In this document: piece by piece, positions 42,309 through 53,753 of the stretch | Layout: the number at the start of each line of letters is the position of its first letter | How positions within the stretch are numbered: position 1 is the stretch's first letter | Assembly (NCBI GenBank): GCA_964620915.1 | Contig: CAZUKP010000001.1 | Coordinates: forward strand, 114,213 to 178,212 | Direction of reading: 5' to 3' | Origin: Hyphomicrobium_A sp964620915 | Lineage (GTDB): Bacteria; Pseudomonadota; Alphaproteobacteria; Rhizobiales; Hyphomicrobiaceae | Length of the DNA: 64,000 bases | Notes under the pieces: model-generated | The model's database searches: none | What the model was told of the DNA's origin: nothing | The model's input: only the letters and a program-made list of their open reading frames with translations | Made by a program: the position numbers and the translations under genes

Positions 42309-43331
42309 CTATTCCTTCTTGAACGGGACATCCTCGCAGTAGCGGTTGGGCGAGTTCATAGGGTGGTTTTCCTCCCATGTGCCAATGCGTTCATACTCTG
42401 TTTGCATGAGTTCCGCTGCCCACACATACACCTCGTCATTTTGGTCAACCGGTTTGGCAATACTGGAATGATCCCGATCAAATCGCATGACGGGCGACGA
42501 GACAAGACTGGCAACCGGCGCCGCAGCGCTCTCGGGCTCAACAACCGCTATCCCCGCCAGGGGAAGCGTCTCAATTGCGGCATGCAGATTGACATCGCGG
42601 CACCCAAAAAGGGCGGCCCGCCCTTTGAGTTTTCGGCGGACGTCTTTCAAGAACGACTGTAGGGACGTCCCTTCTTTTAGATCCGAAAGGAGGGAATCGT
42701 TCATCCCTAAGAGCGTCTTCAACAAGCCTGCCATATTGGCTATCTGAGAGCCCATTACGGGAGTCGCTAACGTGATAGCGAAGGCATGTTGGGCAAGGCC
42801 GGATGTCGATCGCGCCGCCTTAACGGTTAGGAGATAGGCAGAAACAAAGTTTCCGCCGAGACTATGGGCGACAAAACCAATGGACCTGTACTCGCGCTGT
42901 CTCAGCGGCTTTAGGGCTGTGAACATACCTTCTGCGACCGTAGCGAATGTCGTGTCCTTGCTCTTTGCCGACCAGTCGATGAGCTCTGTGTAGTAGTCGA
43001 CGACGAAAACGTCCACGGCGCGCCCGTCGATCGTGGCGGGTATCTCGGCAGGCCAATCAAATCCAGTGTCTTTGGATTTGAACGTCTCCTCGTCGCCGTA
43101 GATTCCATGTACGAAAACGATCGCGTCGAAGTCTTTGCAGGACTCATGAGTATCATTACAGGCGAGATCGCGAGCTGGCTGCAGCTCGACACTAGGGCCA
43201 TCGAGACCAAAAGTTGCGAAGCTTGCCGAAAAGAATATTGCCGTCGTGATGACGAACAGCCTGGAAGCAACGAACGCCGAGTCTGAAAACGCGCGCAACG
43301 TCTTGATTGTCCCAGTCACCACTGCGTTCAT
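42309..43331 (-). CDS. Secreted or membrane-anchored alpha/beta hydrolase
   Basis: A 340-residue protein with an N-terminal hydrophobic segment (LFVITTAIFFSASFA) that may be a signal peptide or anchor, followed by an alpha/beta hydrolase core: strand DAIVFVHGIYGDEETFKSKD, nucleophile elbow GFVAHSLGGNF, and a likely catalytic His in FDRDHSSIAKP. This is the layout of lipase/esterase-type proteins and of PGAP1-like hydrolases. A Cys pair (ACNDTHESC) precedes the core. No function can be given beyond hydrolase. The gene ends about 30 bp from the methylmalonyl-CoA mutase gene on the same strand. Confidence 0.78.
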   Translation of the reverse strand: MNAVVTGTIKTLRAFSDSAFVASRLFVITTAIFFSASFATFGLDGPSVELQPARDLACNDTHESCKDFDAIVFVHGIYGDEETFKSKDTGFDWPAEIPATIDGRAVDVFVVDYYTELIDWSAKSKDTTFATVAEGMFTALKPLRQREYRSIGFVAHSLGGNFVSAYLLTVKAARSTSGLAQHAFAITLATPVMGSQIANMAGLLKTLLGMNDSLLSDLKEGTSLQSFLKDVRRKLKGRAALFGCRDVNLHAAIETLPLAGIAVVEPESAAAPVASLVSSPVMRFDRDHSSIAKPVDQNDEVYVWAAELMQTEYERIGTWEENHPMNSPNRYCEDVPFKKE

Positions 43332-43360
43332 AAAACTTTCTTCGCGGTCGCGTAGCGGAG

Positions 43361-45529
<2,169 letters not shown>

Positions 45530-45889
45530 TTCTTAGCCTTGCACTCGCCTAGCGCTACTGCCTTTGGGATCATTGTTGCCTAAGCATAGCAGATCCCGCT
45601 GTTTTTTGGTCGCCCTGCGCCTCTTGGTGACAGGTTTGTTGGCCGCTGCAACCTGGCTTTCTGCCGCCACTTATATCCATTTGCCGCCATTTTTGTCCCG
45701 CGACAAGAAGTTGACCAGATCACACCGCACAATCTGTCCGTAGACGTGGACGGGGTGATGCGAGCGCGGGGTTGCGGCCATGGGGCTGTGCGGCTCGCGA
45801 TTGGGTCGACACAACCTGAATTCCGGAAAAGAAAAAAACGGCGCTGACTAGTGCGCCCGATCGAACGACTCATAAGGGTGGAGGGACTC
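45530..45889. other. Gap of 360 bp upstream of methylmalonyl-CoA mutase
   Basis: No gene seen. It contains the leader of the minus-strand mutase gene and the promoter of the plus-strand gene that starts at 45890. An imperfect inverted repeat, GGGATC (45566-45571) and GATCCC (45592-45597), lies in the mutase leader; I cannot say whether it has a role. The B12 enzyme would make a cobalamin riboswitch plausible, but no B12-box sequence is evident. Confidence 0.5.
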
Positions 45890-46393
45890 GTGCTGCTAAC
45901 CTCTCGTTGCTTGAAAGTCATCGTCGCTGCCTCCGGTTTGCTTATAGCGGCGACCAGCGCCAACATCGCCGCACTGCCGGAAGATGATCCACTCGCGCGC
46001 CTTGCAGGGCGCTGGACAGGCAATGCGGTCATGCGACCGACCTCTGGTCCCAGCGTCAGCTTCAAATGTATCGTGACGTACCTTCCGAGCAAGGACGGCG
46101 CCGGCATGAAGCAAAACCTGCGTTGCAAGAGTCAGGGTGCGCGTCTGGAGGCCAGCACGCACCTCACGGTCAAAGACGGCAAGCTTTCTGGCCGGTGGGA
46201 GGACAGGATCAATTCGCTCGATGGCACCGTGCGCGGTGATGTCACCGATGACGGCTTTGAGATACTGCTCGGTGGGCGGTTCTTCGCCGCCAAGATGGCC
46301 GTAGCCGGTTCGGCGTGTGAGCAACAGGTGAAGGTGTCACCGCAGCGATCCGGTTTCTTCCGCGATCTATCCGCCTCGCTCAGGAAGTGCTGA
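45890..46393 (+). CDS. Small secreted beta-rich protein, unknown
   Basis: A 167-residue protein with a signal peptide (hydrophobic core IVAASGLLIAATSANIAA) and a mature part with alternating hydrophobic residues (RLAGRWTGNAVM, VSFKCIVTYLPS, LSGRWEDRINSLDGTVRGDV) that suggests a lipocalin-like or small beta barrel. Three cysteines are present. The GTG start follows GGTGGAGGGA at a good distance; an earlier GTG at 45851 has no ribosome site. I do not recognise a family. Next gene is convergent. Confidence 0.65.
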   Translation: MLLTSRCLKVIVAASGLLIAATSANIAALPEDDPLARLAGRWTGNAVMRPTSGPSVSFKCIVTYLPSKDGAGMKQNLRCKSQGARLEASTHLTVKDGKLSGRWEDRINSLDGTVRGDVTDDGFEILLGGRFFAAKMAVAGSACEQQVKVSPQRSGFFRDLSASLRKC

Positions 46394-46407
46394 GGCGATA
46401 AGCGGTC

Positions 46408-46743
46408 TTAACCTTCGGCTTGAGGCTGACTATCCATTTCAAGTTGCTCCAATCGCCTGATGACATCGCGCCCCTCGCTGTGCGCAATATTGAGTTCGGC
46501 GCGGCAGAACTTGATTGCCTCACTCCGACGCTTGTGTGCAACGAGCTCTGACAGCGTCCTGCGCGCTGCCTCAGAAAGCCGTGCCAAATTCTGTTCGGCG
46601 ACATGATTGCGAACCTTCGCGCGTCGCGCCTTCTGTTGCGCGCGACGCGGGTCGCGGCTTGCAACGATGCGCGCGAGGATGAACGCCGCGAGTGCAACGG
46701 CGGTGAGGCCCCAAAAAGCTGAGGATGTTAGGAAGTGTTCCAT
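46408..46743 (-). CDS. Small membrane protein with coiled coil, unknown
   Basis: A 111-residue protein with one N-terminal transmembrane helix (TSSAFWGLTAVALAAFILARIVA), then a basic, helix-forming region (RRAQQKARRAKVRNHVAEQN) and an Arg/Glu-rich helical stretch to the end. The ATG at 46743 has GGGACATG context; the open frame upstream to 46863 adds an unlikely leader. I do not recognise it. It is convergent with the gene ending at 46393. Confidence 0.55.
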   Translation of the reverse strand: MEHFLTSSAFWGLTAVALAAFILARIVASRDPRRAQQKARRAKVRNHVAEQNLARLSEAARRTLSELVAHKRRSEAIKFCRAELNIAHSEGRDVIRRLEQLEMDSQPQAEG

Positions 46744-47056
46744 GTCCCGTTTCCCGCACCAACGGTAGGTTAGCTCCGGTGCGTAACCGGGACCAGCCGT
46801 GGTGAGGTTGGAATGTTCCCGTCCACGAGGCTGATTCGTGCAGCGCACCCAGGGGATCGGCAACTGCGATGCTTAGCAGCGCCTCCGCCCCGCTGTTTTG
46901 GGGCCCGGGGTGCCCGAAAATCCACAATTGGTGATTTGACCGCCGAATTAGGTCTCCGCAGGCAGGGGATGACAACCCATGACCCTTGACCGGGGCGGGT
47001 CTCTGCTCGACATTGCGCGCCGGGGAAAACGATAACCGAAACGTGGGGAGGTGGGG

Positions 47057-47464
47057 ATGTACCCAGAAGGTGTAACGTCCGCCGGGCTGATTATCATGAT
47101 CTTGGTCGGCGCTGCGATCGGTGCCGCCGTGGGCGGCATTTTGGAACCAATGCTGCAGGACCGCGTGGTACTGGCGATCGTCGCCGGATTTGTCGCCACG
47201 CTGGTTGCGGTCATCGTCCGCAATGAGTTGATCAACCGCATCGGTGGTGCCGGGCCCGACTATTTTAAGGTGCCGGGCGTCGTCATTCTCTTTGCCATCA
47301 TTGCATCGCTCGCCGGCAGCCTGGCCGGCCACGAGCTTCTTGACGATTACACCGAGCTCTACTCAGGCATTTGGGTTGGCACCGTGGCCGGTCTTATCTC
47401 ATCGATCCTTTTGGCGATGATGATGATCGTCTACTTCATCATGCCTCCGTCGCGTAAAGCTTAA
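47057..47464 (+). CDS. Small polytopic membrane protein, unknown
   Basis: A 135-residue protein with four hydrophobic segments: LIIMILVGAAIGAAVGGIL, VVLAIVAGFVATLVAVIV, VPGVVILFAIIASLAGSLAG and VAGLISSILLAMMMIVYFIM. The first has Gly zippers. The ATG 47057 follows GGGGAGGTGGGG, a strong ribosome site. No family name can be given; short Gly-rich membrane proteins of this kind are common. Gene structure is clear because of hydrophobicity and ribosome site. Confidence 0.68.
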   Translation: MYPEGVTSAGLIIMILVGAAIGAAVGGILEPMLQDRVVLAIVAGFVATLVAVIVRNELINRIGGAGPDYFKVPGVVILFAIIASLAGSLAGHELLDDYTELYSGIWVGTVAGLISSILLAMMMIVYFIMPPSRKA

Positions 47465-47626
47465 GCATCAGTCTGGCCGGCCGACGACGGGCCGGCCGGT
47501 CGCTTGTCGGTATCTACTTCGGAATCTTGCGCATTGCCTGTTTTCAGCGGCGTGGCGTTCATCATGGTATCAGCCCCTTCGGCTAGATGCCTTGTTTGGG
47601 ATGGGCGTTGGTGAGAACGTGCGCCG

Positions 47627-48223
47627 ATGCTTGGAAATCTCGATTTTAGCCGTGTCCGAGCACTTGTCGCCCAGTACTGGCGCGTCGTCGTGGGCGCGTG
47701 CCTTGCAGGTGCGGCAGTGTATGTCGCCATCGAAATGAGCGACAGACAGGGCCGCTTCGACATCTCCTATGGCTATTCCGTCGCCATGACGTGTGAGGAG
47801 GACCCGGAATCGTATATCTGGGGGGGCGGCTGCGATCGCATTAAGGCTGACATCGCGCGCAAAGACCGCCCGTCCTTCCTCGACCTCTACCGCGCCTTTG
47901 TAACCGTACATCATACGCGCATCCCGTCCCCGGCGACTTCTGAGCGCTTTGCCGACATTCCGTGCGAGTCCGACTTCGATCTCAATGCGACGCTCAAGGG
48001 GACGCGTTTCATACTGTCGGCTGACAGGTTTGAGAACGTTTGCTCGCGTGCCAATGCCGAGGCCATCATGGAGGAGATCGACGAGCGCGACCGCGCGCTT
48101 TTGACGATCGAGCGGGGCGGGCTGAGCTTTTCCGCCCTTGCGGCTGGGGCGATTGCCAATTTGACGGAGCCGCTCATTCTCTTTGCTGCGGCGGCGGTCA
48201 TTCTGTTTCTGTGGTTCGCCTGA
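47627..48223 (+). CDS. Two-helix membrane protein with Cys-containing loop, unknown
   Basis: A 198-residue protein with a transmembrane helix near the N-terminus (VVVGACLAGAAVYVAIEM), a large loop of about 125 residues with four cysteines (MTCEEDPES, GGCDRI, IPCESDFDL, ENVCSRAN) probably outside the cytoplasm, and a C-terminal helix (NLTEPLILFAAAAVILFLWF). I do not know the family. The ATG at 47627 has a weak site (GTGCGCCG). It lies between two genes on the same strand and may form a small operon with them. Confidence 0.6.
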   Translation: MLGNLDFSRVRALVAQYWRVVVGACLAGAAVYVAIEMSDRQGRFDISYGYSVAMTCEEDPESYIWGGGCDRIKADIARKDRPSFLDLYRAFVTVHHTRIPSPATSERFADIPCESDFDLNATLKGTRFILSADRFENVCSRANAEAIMEEIDERDRALLTIERGGLSFSALAAGAIANLTEPLILFAAAAVILFLWFA

Positions 48224-48349
48224 ACACCGGCCATTCCAGCCCCCGTGTGCGCTAAACTGTTGCCCAAGAGGCACGCCCAGTAGGGGACCGTTCAGTGGCG
48301 TTCCGCCCCGGAATCGTGTATATTTCATAGGCTTTGGGGGTTGTGTTCG

Positions 48350-48646
48350 ATGCGATTGAAGTCGCTTTTTGCAGGTTTAGGATTGGCTCTTGCCGCGGGA
48401 CTGGTGACCGTTCCGCCGGCTCAGGCTGGCTGGTTCTGGGACCGCGGCTACGAGGACGTCGATCCTTACGCCTACGAATATCGGCCCCCGAGATACTACC
48501 CCTATTACAATTCCGGCTATTGGCGCCCCGCCGAGGAGATGCGCAAGCCGCGTCCTTACTACGTCCAGCCGCCGTACTACCCGGCGTGGGGCTACCCGCT
48601 CGGCTGTGCGCAGGACTGCGTCGAGGACGAAGGTTACCTCAAATAG
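48350..48646 (+). CDS. Small secreted Tyr/Pro-rich protein
   Basis: A 98-residue protein with a signal peptide (LGLALAAGLVTVPPAQAG) and a mature part extremely rich in Tyr, Pro, Trp and Arg (EYRPPRYYPYYNSGYWRPAEE and further PPYYPAWGYP), ending with two cysteines in CAQDCVEDEG. Such proteins are short and disordered and are often found on the cell surface. TTG 48341 lies in frame just upstream. No function known. Reading frame is supported by composition and signal peptide only. Confidence 0.6.
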   Translation: MRLKSLFAGLGLALAAGLVTVPPAQAGWFWDRGYEDVDPYAYEYRPPRYYPYYNSGYWRPAEEMRKPRPYYVQPPYYPAWGYPLGCAQDCVEDEGYLK

Positions 48647-48743
48647 CGAGTGTGCTTCTTCGGGAGTGTGATGAAGGGCGAGGCGCAGCTTCGCGTGTCA
48701 CGCGTGGATTCCGCGATGGAACCAGCCAGAACCTCCATTTTGA

Positions 48744-50468
48744 TCAGTCGTTCTCGTGGCAACCCTCTTGCGCATTCCACGCTAGACCGGGGGCACACCC
48801 CTTCTTGATGGCTTCGACCTGCCAGGTCGGGCGTTGGGCCTGCGGGGGAGGTGCCTGGTACCCGAAGACGCACTTGTTGCCCTGCAGGCGGTAGCCTGGG
48901 CCGCAATAGCTCGCAGCATCCTGTTTGGGAATGCAGCGACCTTCAATGCGGATTTGACCCCGCGGGCAACCGTTTGGCGCTTTCTTTGTTGTTTTCTTTT
49001 TCTTCGCCTTCGTCTTGGTCGAGGTCGTCTTGCTTGTCGACGACGACTTGCCCGCCCGCAGAGTGACGACCTTGGTTCCGCGGGTCGGCATGATGATTTC
49101 AATGCAGTTGCCCGGGCCGTCCGTGATCATCCAGGGATGTGTCAGGTAAGTATCGAGCGTCACCCGTTCTCCGGAATTGAGCGCGGCATACGACTTGGGA
49201 TGTCCCTTGAAATCGAGCCACAGAATCGCGCGATGCATGCCCGAGCGGTTGATGAAGGTGATCTTGGCTGGCGTGTTTGAGTTTTTCGAGCGCAGTTTGT
49301 TCTGCTGTTTGCATGAGGCAGAGGTGGCCGATTGCGTGTTCGGCTTCACAACCGGGCTTGGCTGAATGACGGGGCTCGGTTGCGCGACGCGGGGCGGAGG
49401 TGCAGGCGCGGCGACACCGCCTGCTGTTGTAACGATGTCATAAAGTTTCGTGAGCTGAGATCCGTCGGGCGCATACCAGATCTCGTTGGCACCGATCAGC
49501 AGGGAGATGTGCACCTTTCGCTGGGGATCATAAAGCTTGACCTCCTGTTCAGAGCGGAACGTCTCGTTGAAGCGCAGCGCATCGCCGCCTTTATACCGCT
49601 GCTCGACCCAGGTCGTGGGGCCATTTTTGATGAAGACGCCATCACTGTAGCGCACTTCCGCCACGGTCAGTCCGCTGACGCTGTTTATGGGCGTGGCTGA
49701 ACCCGCACCAGGTGCCTGAGCGGCTGAGGCTCCGCCAAGCTTCTTCACGTAGGCGCGTGCAAGATCGGCATAAAACCCGGAAGAATAGTTGGAGAGAAAA
49801 GCTTCCCATCCCTCGATCGTCCCAAGCTCTTTGGCGATATTGAACGCTTCCTTTTCGCTGGGGCCGCTTCCGTTGTCTTCAGCCGTCGGCTCCGGTTTTG
49901 TCTCATTGGTACTGTCGCCGAGAACGGCTTTGGCGTAGGTGCGGCACGCCTCGATAAACGACTTGATCTTATCGCGACCGCGCGTCAGGTCGATGTTATT
50001 GACGCGATAACCTTGGATCAGATAGTCGAGCGAATCCTTTTCCAGCATGGCCGCCCATAGCGGATCGTCATGCTCGATATCCAGGTGGACGCCTGAGACG
50101 CCGAATTCAGCCTGCGTGCCATAGACAGCGCCACGCATCACCTGATCGAAGCCGCCGCCGGAAAACCGCAGGTTGACCTCGGCACCTTCTTTGAGGTCTC
50201 CCGTCTCCGTGCCGAACGTCACGCTGGAGTAGCGTGCCCCCGTGCTCGGCCTTGCGTCGCATACGCCGCTCACTTGTATGTTGTCGGTTTCCGGCACGGC
50301 GTAGCTCAGTCGCGCGGTCATGGCACCCTTGTTGTCAGGATCGTTAATTTCGCTGAACTGCCACTCCATATCGGAGTCAGCTGCGCTGGCCGGCCAGATT
50401 GAGAAGATCGGAGCTGCCGCGACAGCGGTGACGATGGCAAGAGCGAGTGCGCTGTTGCGGGCGATCAT
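48744..50468 (-). CDS. Secreted protein with VHL-like beta domain and Cys-rich tail (second copy of plan)
   Basis: A 574-residue protein. It has a signal peptide (to about residue 30), a first half of unknown fold (about 35-380, with WQFSEINDPDNKGAMTARLS and, later, an Ala/Pro linker), a VHL-like beta domain at about 391-470 (AKITFINRS, ILWLDFKG, Y, LTHPW), a Lys/Thr/Ser linker (STKTKAKKKKTTKKAP) and a tail with cysteines in pairs: GCPRGQIRIEGRCIP, YCGPGYRLQGNKCVFG and GCAPGLAWNAQEGCHE. Its C-terminal half (VHL-like domain, linker, tail) has the same plan as 4918-6243. The ATG has GAGGGG upstream. It stands 109 bp from the RND pump gene on the same strand. No enzyme motif was found. The tail resembles short disulfide-rich repeats. 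Confidence 0.75.
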   Translation of the reverse strand: MIARNSALALAIVTAVAAAPIFSIWPASAADSDMEWQFSEINDPDNKGAMTARLSYAVPETDNIQVSGVCDARPSTGARYSSVTFGTETGDLKEGAEVNLRFSGGGFDQVMRGAVYGTQAEFGVSGVHLDIEHDDPLWAAMLEKDSLDYLIQGYRVNNIDLTRGRDKIKSFIEACRTYAKAVLGDSTNETKPEPTAEDNGSGPSEKEAFNIAKELGTIEGWEAFLSNYSSGFYADLARAYVKKLGGASAAQAPGAGSATPINSVSGLTVAEVRYSDGVFIKNGPTTWVEQRYKGGDALRFNETFRSEQEVKLYDPQRKVHISLLIGANEIWYAPDGSQLTKLYDIVTTAGGVAAPAPPPRVAQPSPVIQPSPVVKPNTQSATSASCKQQNKLRSKNSNTPAKITFINRSGMHRAILWLDFKGHPKSYAALNSGERVTLDTYLTHPWMITDGPGNCIEIIMPTRGTKVVTLRAGKSSSTSKTTSTKTKAKKKKTTKKAPNGCPRGQIRIEGRCIPKQDAASYCGPGYRLQGNKCVFGYQAPPPQAQRPTWQVEAIKKGCAPGLAWNAQEGCHEND

Positions 50469-50576
50469 GATTATCCCCTCTTCGGCCGGGCCAATTGCTC
50501 AATGCGCACTTTAGGCAAGAGTGTATGAGCGGGCAATGAACGGGCCGTCCGAAGCGCGATGCGGTCCTGACTGCGA

Positions 50577-53500
50577 TCAGGTCACTTTGGATCTGCGCCC
50601 AACAGCAAGTCGTGACATGCGTCTCAGGCTCTTAAACCGCAGTGCCACATCCTGGCGAATGGCCAACGAGGCCGGCGTCAAGATCAGGACCAGCATGACC
50701 GCAAAGCCAAGCCCGTAAGCGAGCGTAATCACGGTTGGTTTCAGGAACAGCGCTTGGCGGCTTGTTTCGAAAAGCAGCGGCATCAACCCGCCAACGGTTG
50801 TCAGTGTCGTCAGCATTACAGCACGAAGGCGGTCGGCTGAGCCGTCAACGATCGCGGAGCGTATATCCTGACGCTCGGCGTGTTCCTCGATGGTTGTCAT
50901 CAGCACGATGGAGTCGTTGATGATGATGCCCGCCATGCCCAGTAGCCCCACAACAGAGAACATGCTGAGGGGCAGCCCGTGCAGCCAATGCCCCCAGATC
51001 GCGCCGATCAGGCCGAATGGGATGACCAGCATCACGATCAAGGGTCGCGACCAGGACCCAAAGATCCACGCAAGTGTAAGGTAGATTCCGACCAGCGACA
51101 GTGCGAAGCCCATCAGTGCTTCATTGAGGAAGTCTTGTTCCTGCTCGGCGAGACCGGAGAGTGACCAGGAAATTCCGTAGCGGGCAGCCGTTTCGGGCAG
51201 GATTCTCTCCTTCAGTGCCGTCATCACTTCGGCACTTGCTTCCGCATCGTCCGGCAAGTCGCCCTTAACTGAAAGAGTCCGCGAGCCGTTCTCGCGCCTG
51301 ATGGACGAGAAGCCTTGCTCTTCATGAATATTGACGATCTCCGTCAGGGCAACGAAGCCCCCGCCGGGGAGCGGGACGGACGCCTTGTGCAGGTACTGCG
51401 GACCGATCTCCGCCTCGGGAAGCCGCACTTTGACGATCAGCTCGCGAGTGCCCTGCGCAAGCCGCACCGCGTCGATTCCTTCGAGCCGTGAGCGCAGAAC
51501 TCGTGCGACTTGAGCCGTGGTAAAGCCCATCGCCTCGCCCTTCGGCGTCAGGGTCAAGAGTAGCTCGGGCTTGTCGTAAGCAAGGTCATCCTCGACCCCA
51601 GTAGCGGCTGGAAACTGCACTAATGCGGCCTTGATCGACTCAGCGGCTTGCTTGAGCGTGTCCTCGTCGGCGCCTGACAGACGAATGTCGATGGCATCAC
51701 CACCCGGACCTGAACGCTCACCGCGCAGTGCGAGCGTCTCAAGCATAGGGTCATTCTTGATCTCATCCTGCCAATCGCGAATGAATTCAGACGCCGAATA
51801 TGGACGCTCATCCGGATCGATCAGCTCGATCTCGTAGCTGGCCAGAAGGTCGGGGTCTTTGGTGTCCGCGCCTGCCAGACCCCGCCGCCCGCTCGTGGTA
51901 CCCAAGTTCGCCAAAGCGACTTTGACCGGCGCGTGCCCGTACTTCTTTTCATAGCGGGCATCGACGACCTTTATCGCGCGATCGAGTTCTTCGACCATCG
52001 CTTTGGTATCGGCACGCGTAGCGCTTGGAAGCATTGCGAGATTGGCCCGAACGACACCTCTCTCGGGTGCAGAGAAGAATTGCCAGCGCACCGTTTTGTC
52101 AAAGAACGCTGAGATGGAAATCGACAAAAGCAGGATCGCAGCGGCAACGACGGGATAGCGGAGGTGTAGAATGATTCTCAACATGGGCTTGAACACGTGC
52201 GCACGGAATCTTTCGAAGCCCCGGTTCACGACACGGCTAGGTGCGTCGAGCCATGAGTCTTTGCGTTTCGCACTTAAGGCGTGCCGCATGTGGGCGGGAA
52301 GGATCAGAAACGATTCGATCAGACTGGCGGCCAGAACGACGCCGACTGTGAATGGGATGTCCGAGATCAGCGAGCCAAAGCGACCGCCGATCAGTGCCAG
52401 AACGGAGAATGCGATAATGGTTGTTGCGGATGCAGCAAAGACGGGCGAAGCCATCTTTTGCGCCGCGCGCGTCGCAGCTTCAGCTGGCGTGTAGCCGTTG
52501 CGTGCCAGATGATCGGCGTGCTCGCCAACGACAATTGCGTCATCGACGACGATGCCGAGGCAAATAATGAGCGCAAACAACGAGATCATATTAAACGTAA
52601 AGCCGAACAAGAACATCAGCCCGACGGTGGCTGCCATCGCCACGGGGATTCCGGCGGCAACCCAAAACGCCGTGCGTGCGGAAAGAAACAGGAAGAGCAA
52701 TGTGACAACCACAAGCAGGCCACCGAGACCATTTCGGATCAACAGATTGAGCCTGTCAGAAATGGATTGCGCGCGCGCATGTGCCAGAAACATGTCGACG
52801 CCCGAAACCAGTGTGGGCTGCATCTCGCCGACGATCTTCTCCACCTGCTTTTGGATCTCGATTGCATCGCCATCGCTGTCACGTTGGACCTCAAGGACTA
52901 CGGCCGGGCGCCCATCGTGAAAGACGGCGACCTCGCGATCTAGGCCTTCATTGCTGATGGTGGCCACATCGCGCAGCGTGAGCTTGGAGCCGTCAGGCAA
53001 CGAGCGTACTGCGATCGCCCCCAAGGCATTTGGCGTCATGTCCCGCGACGGTGTGCGAATGCGCGCGCCACCGCCTTCGATCTCGCCGATGGGCTTGGTT
53101 CCCGCTTCTGCACCAACCGCAGCTGAAATCTGCTGGAGCGTCAGTCCATAGCGCTCCAACGCTTCCGGGCGCACGTCGATACGCATCACAGGATCGGAAA
53201 CGCCTTTGATTTCCGTTGATGTGATCCCGAGGCCGAACAACTTGTTGCGTAGTTCGTCTGTGTAGCGCTCCAGCAGATCGACGCCAACGTCACCGCTGAC
53301 CACCACATTGGTCACACGGTCACGCCAGCTCTGGCGACGGACGATCGGCCTTTCGATCTCGTCTGGTAGGTCGCGGATTTCGTTGAGCGCAGAGGTTACG
53401 TCGTTCTGGGCCGTTGCCATGTCCCAATTTGGCTCGAACTCCAGTGTAATCGTGGCCGCGCCCTGCTTGGCGGTCGCCGCCGCCTCCTTCACCCCATCGA

Positions 53501-53753
53501 CGGCACGTAGTTTGGGCTCTACGCGGGCAACGATGGCCTCATCCATTTCTTTGGGGCCGACCCCTGGCCAGGCGATCGTCACCGAGATTGTGTCAACGAC
53601 GACGTCGGGAAAGAATTGTGCACGGATCTTGGTCGCGGAATAGGCGCCACCCAAGATCATCAGGACGAGCAGCAGATTGGCTGCCGTCCTGTGGCGGACG
53701 AAATAGGCGAGGACCCCGCCGGCGTCACCATTCTTTCCGGAAAGGGGGCTCAT
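50577..53753 (-). CDS. RND-family efflux transporter permease subunit
   Basis: A 1058-residue inner-membrane pump of the AcrB/MexB/CzcA superfamily with twelve transmembrane helices in two halves, each followed by a large periplasmic loop. The family stretches are visible, for example GVGPKEMDEAIVARVEPKLR near the start and the second-half helix starting FALSLVGIYLTLAWIFGSW. Pumps use the proton gradient to expel drugs, lipids or metals. In helix 4 the segment IICLGIVVDDAIVVGEH contains the usual acidic pair. Start overlaps the adaptor gene stop by 4 bp. An outer-membrane factor is absent here. Substrate unknown. Confidence 0.95.
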   Translation of the reverse strand: MSPLSGKNGDAGGVLAYFVRHRTAANLLLVLMILGGAYSATKIRAQFFPDVVVDTISVTIAWPGVGPKEMDEAIVARVEPKLRAVDGVKEAAATAKQGAATITLEFEPNWDMATAQNDVTSALNEIRDLPDEIERPIVRRQSWRDRVTNVVVSGDVGVDLLERYTDELRNKLFGLGITSTEIKGVSDPVMRIDVRPEALERYGLTLQQISAAVGAEAGTKPIGEIEGGGARIRTPSRDMTPNALGAIAVRSLPDGSKLTLRDVATISNEGLDREVAVFHDGRPAVVLEVQRDSDGDAIEIQKQVEKIVGEMQPTLVSGVDMFLAHARAQSISDRLNLLIRNGLGGLLVVVTLLFLFLSARTAFWVAAGIPVAMAATVGLMFLFGFTFNMISLFALIICLGIVVDDAIVVGEHADHLARNGYTPAEAATRAAQKMASPVFAASATTIIAFSVLALIGGRFGSLISDIPFTVGVVLAASLIESFLILPAHMRHALSAKRKDSWLDAPSRVVNRGFERFRAHVFKPMLRIILHLRYPVVAAAILLLSISISAFFDKTVRWQFFSAPERGVVRANLAMLPSATRADTKAMVEELDRAIKVVDARYEKKYGHAPVKVALANLGTTSGRRGLAGADTKDPDLLASYEIELIDPDERPYSASEFIRDWQDEIKNDPMLETLALRGERSGPGGDAIDIRLSGADEDTLKQAAESIKAALVQFPAATGVEDDLAYDKPELLLTLTPKGEAMGFTTAQVARVLRSRLEGIDAVRLAQGTRELIVKVRLPEAEIGPQYLHKASVPLPGGGFVALTEIVNIHEEQGFSSIRRENGSRTLSVKGDLPDDAEASAEVMTALKERILPETAARYGISWSLSGLAEQEQDFLNEALMGFALSLVGIYLTLAWIFGSWSRPLIVMLVIPFGLIGAIWGHWLHGLPLSMFSVVGLLGMAGIIINDSIVLMTTIEEHAERQDIRSAIVDGSADRLRAVMLTTLTTVGGLMPLLFETSRQALFLKPTVITLAYGLGFAVMLVLILTPASLAIRQDVALRFKSLRRMSRLAVGRRSKVT

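Noticed and set aside
52281..52943. Open frame of 220 codons on the plus strand opposite the RND pump
   Set aside because: Shadow in an alternative frame; composition is atypical and no domain is seen.
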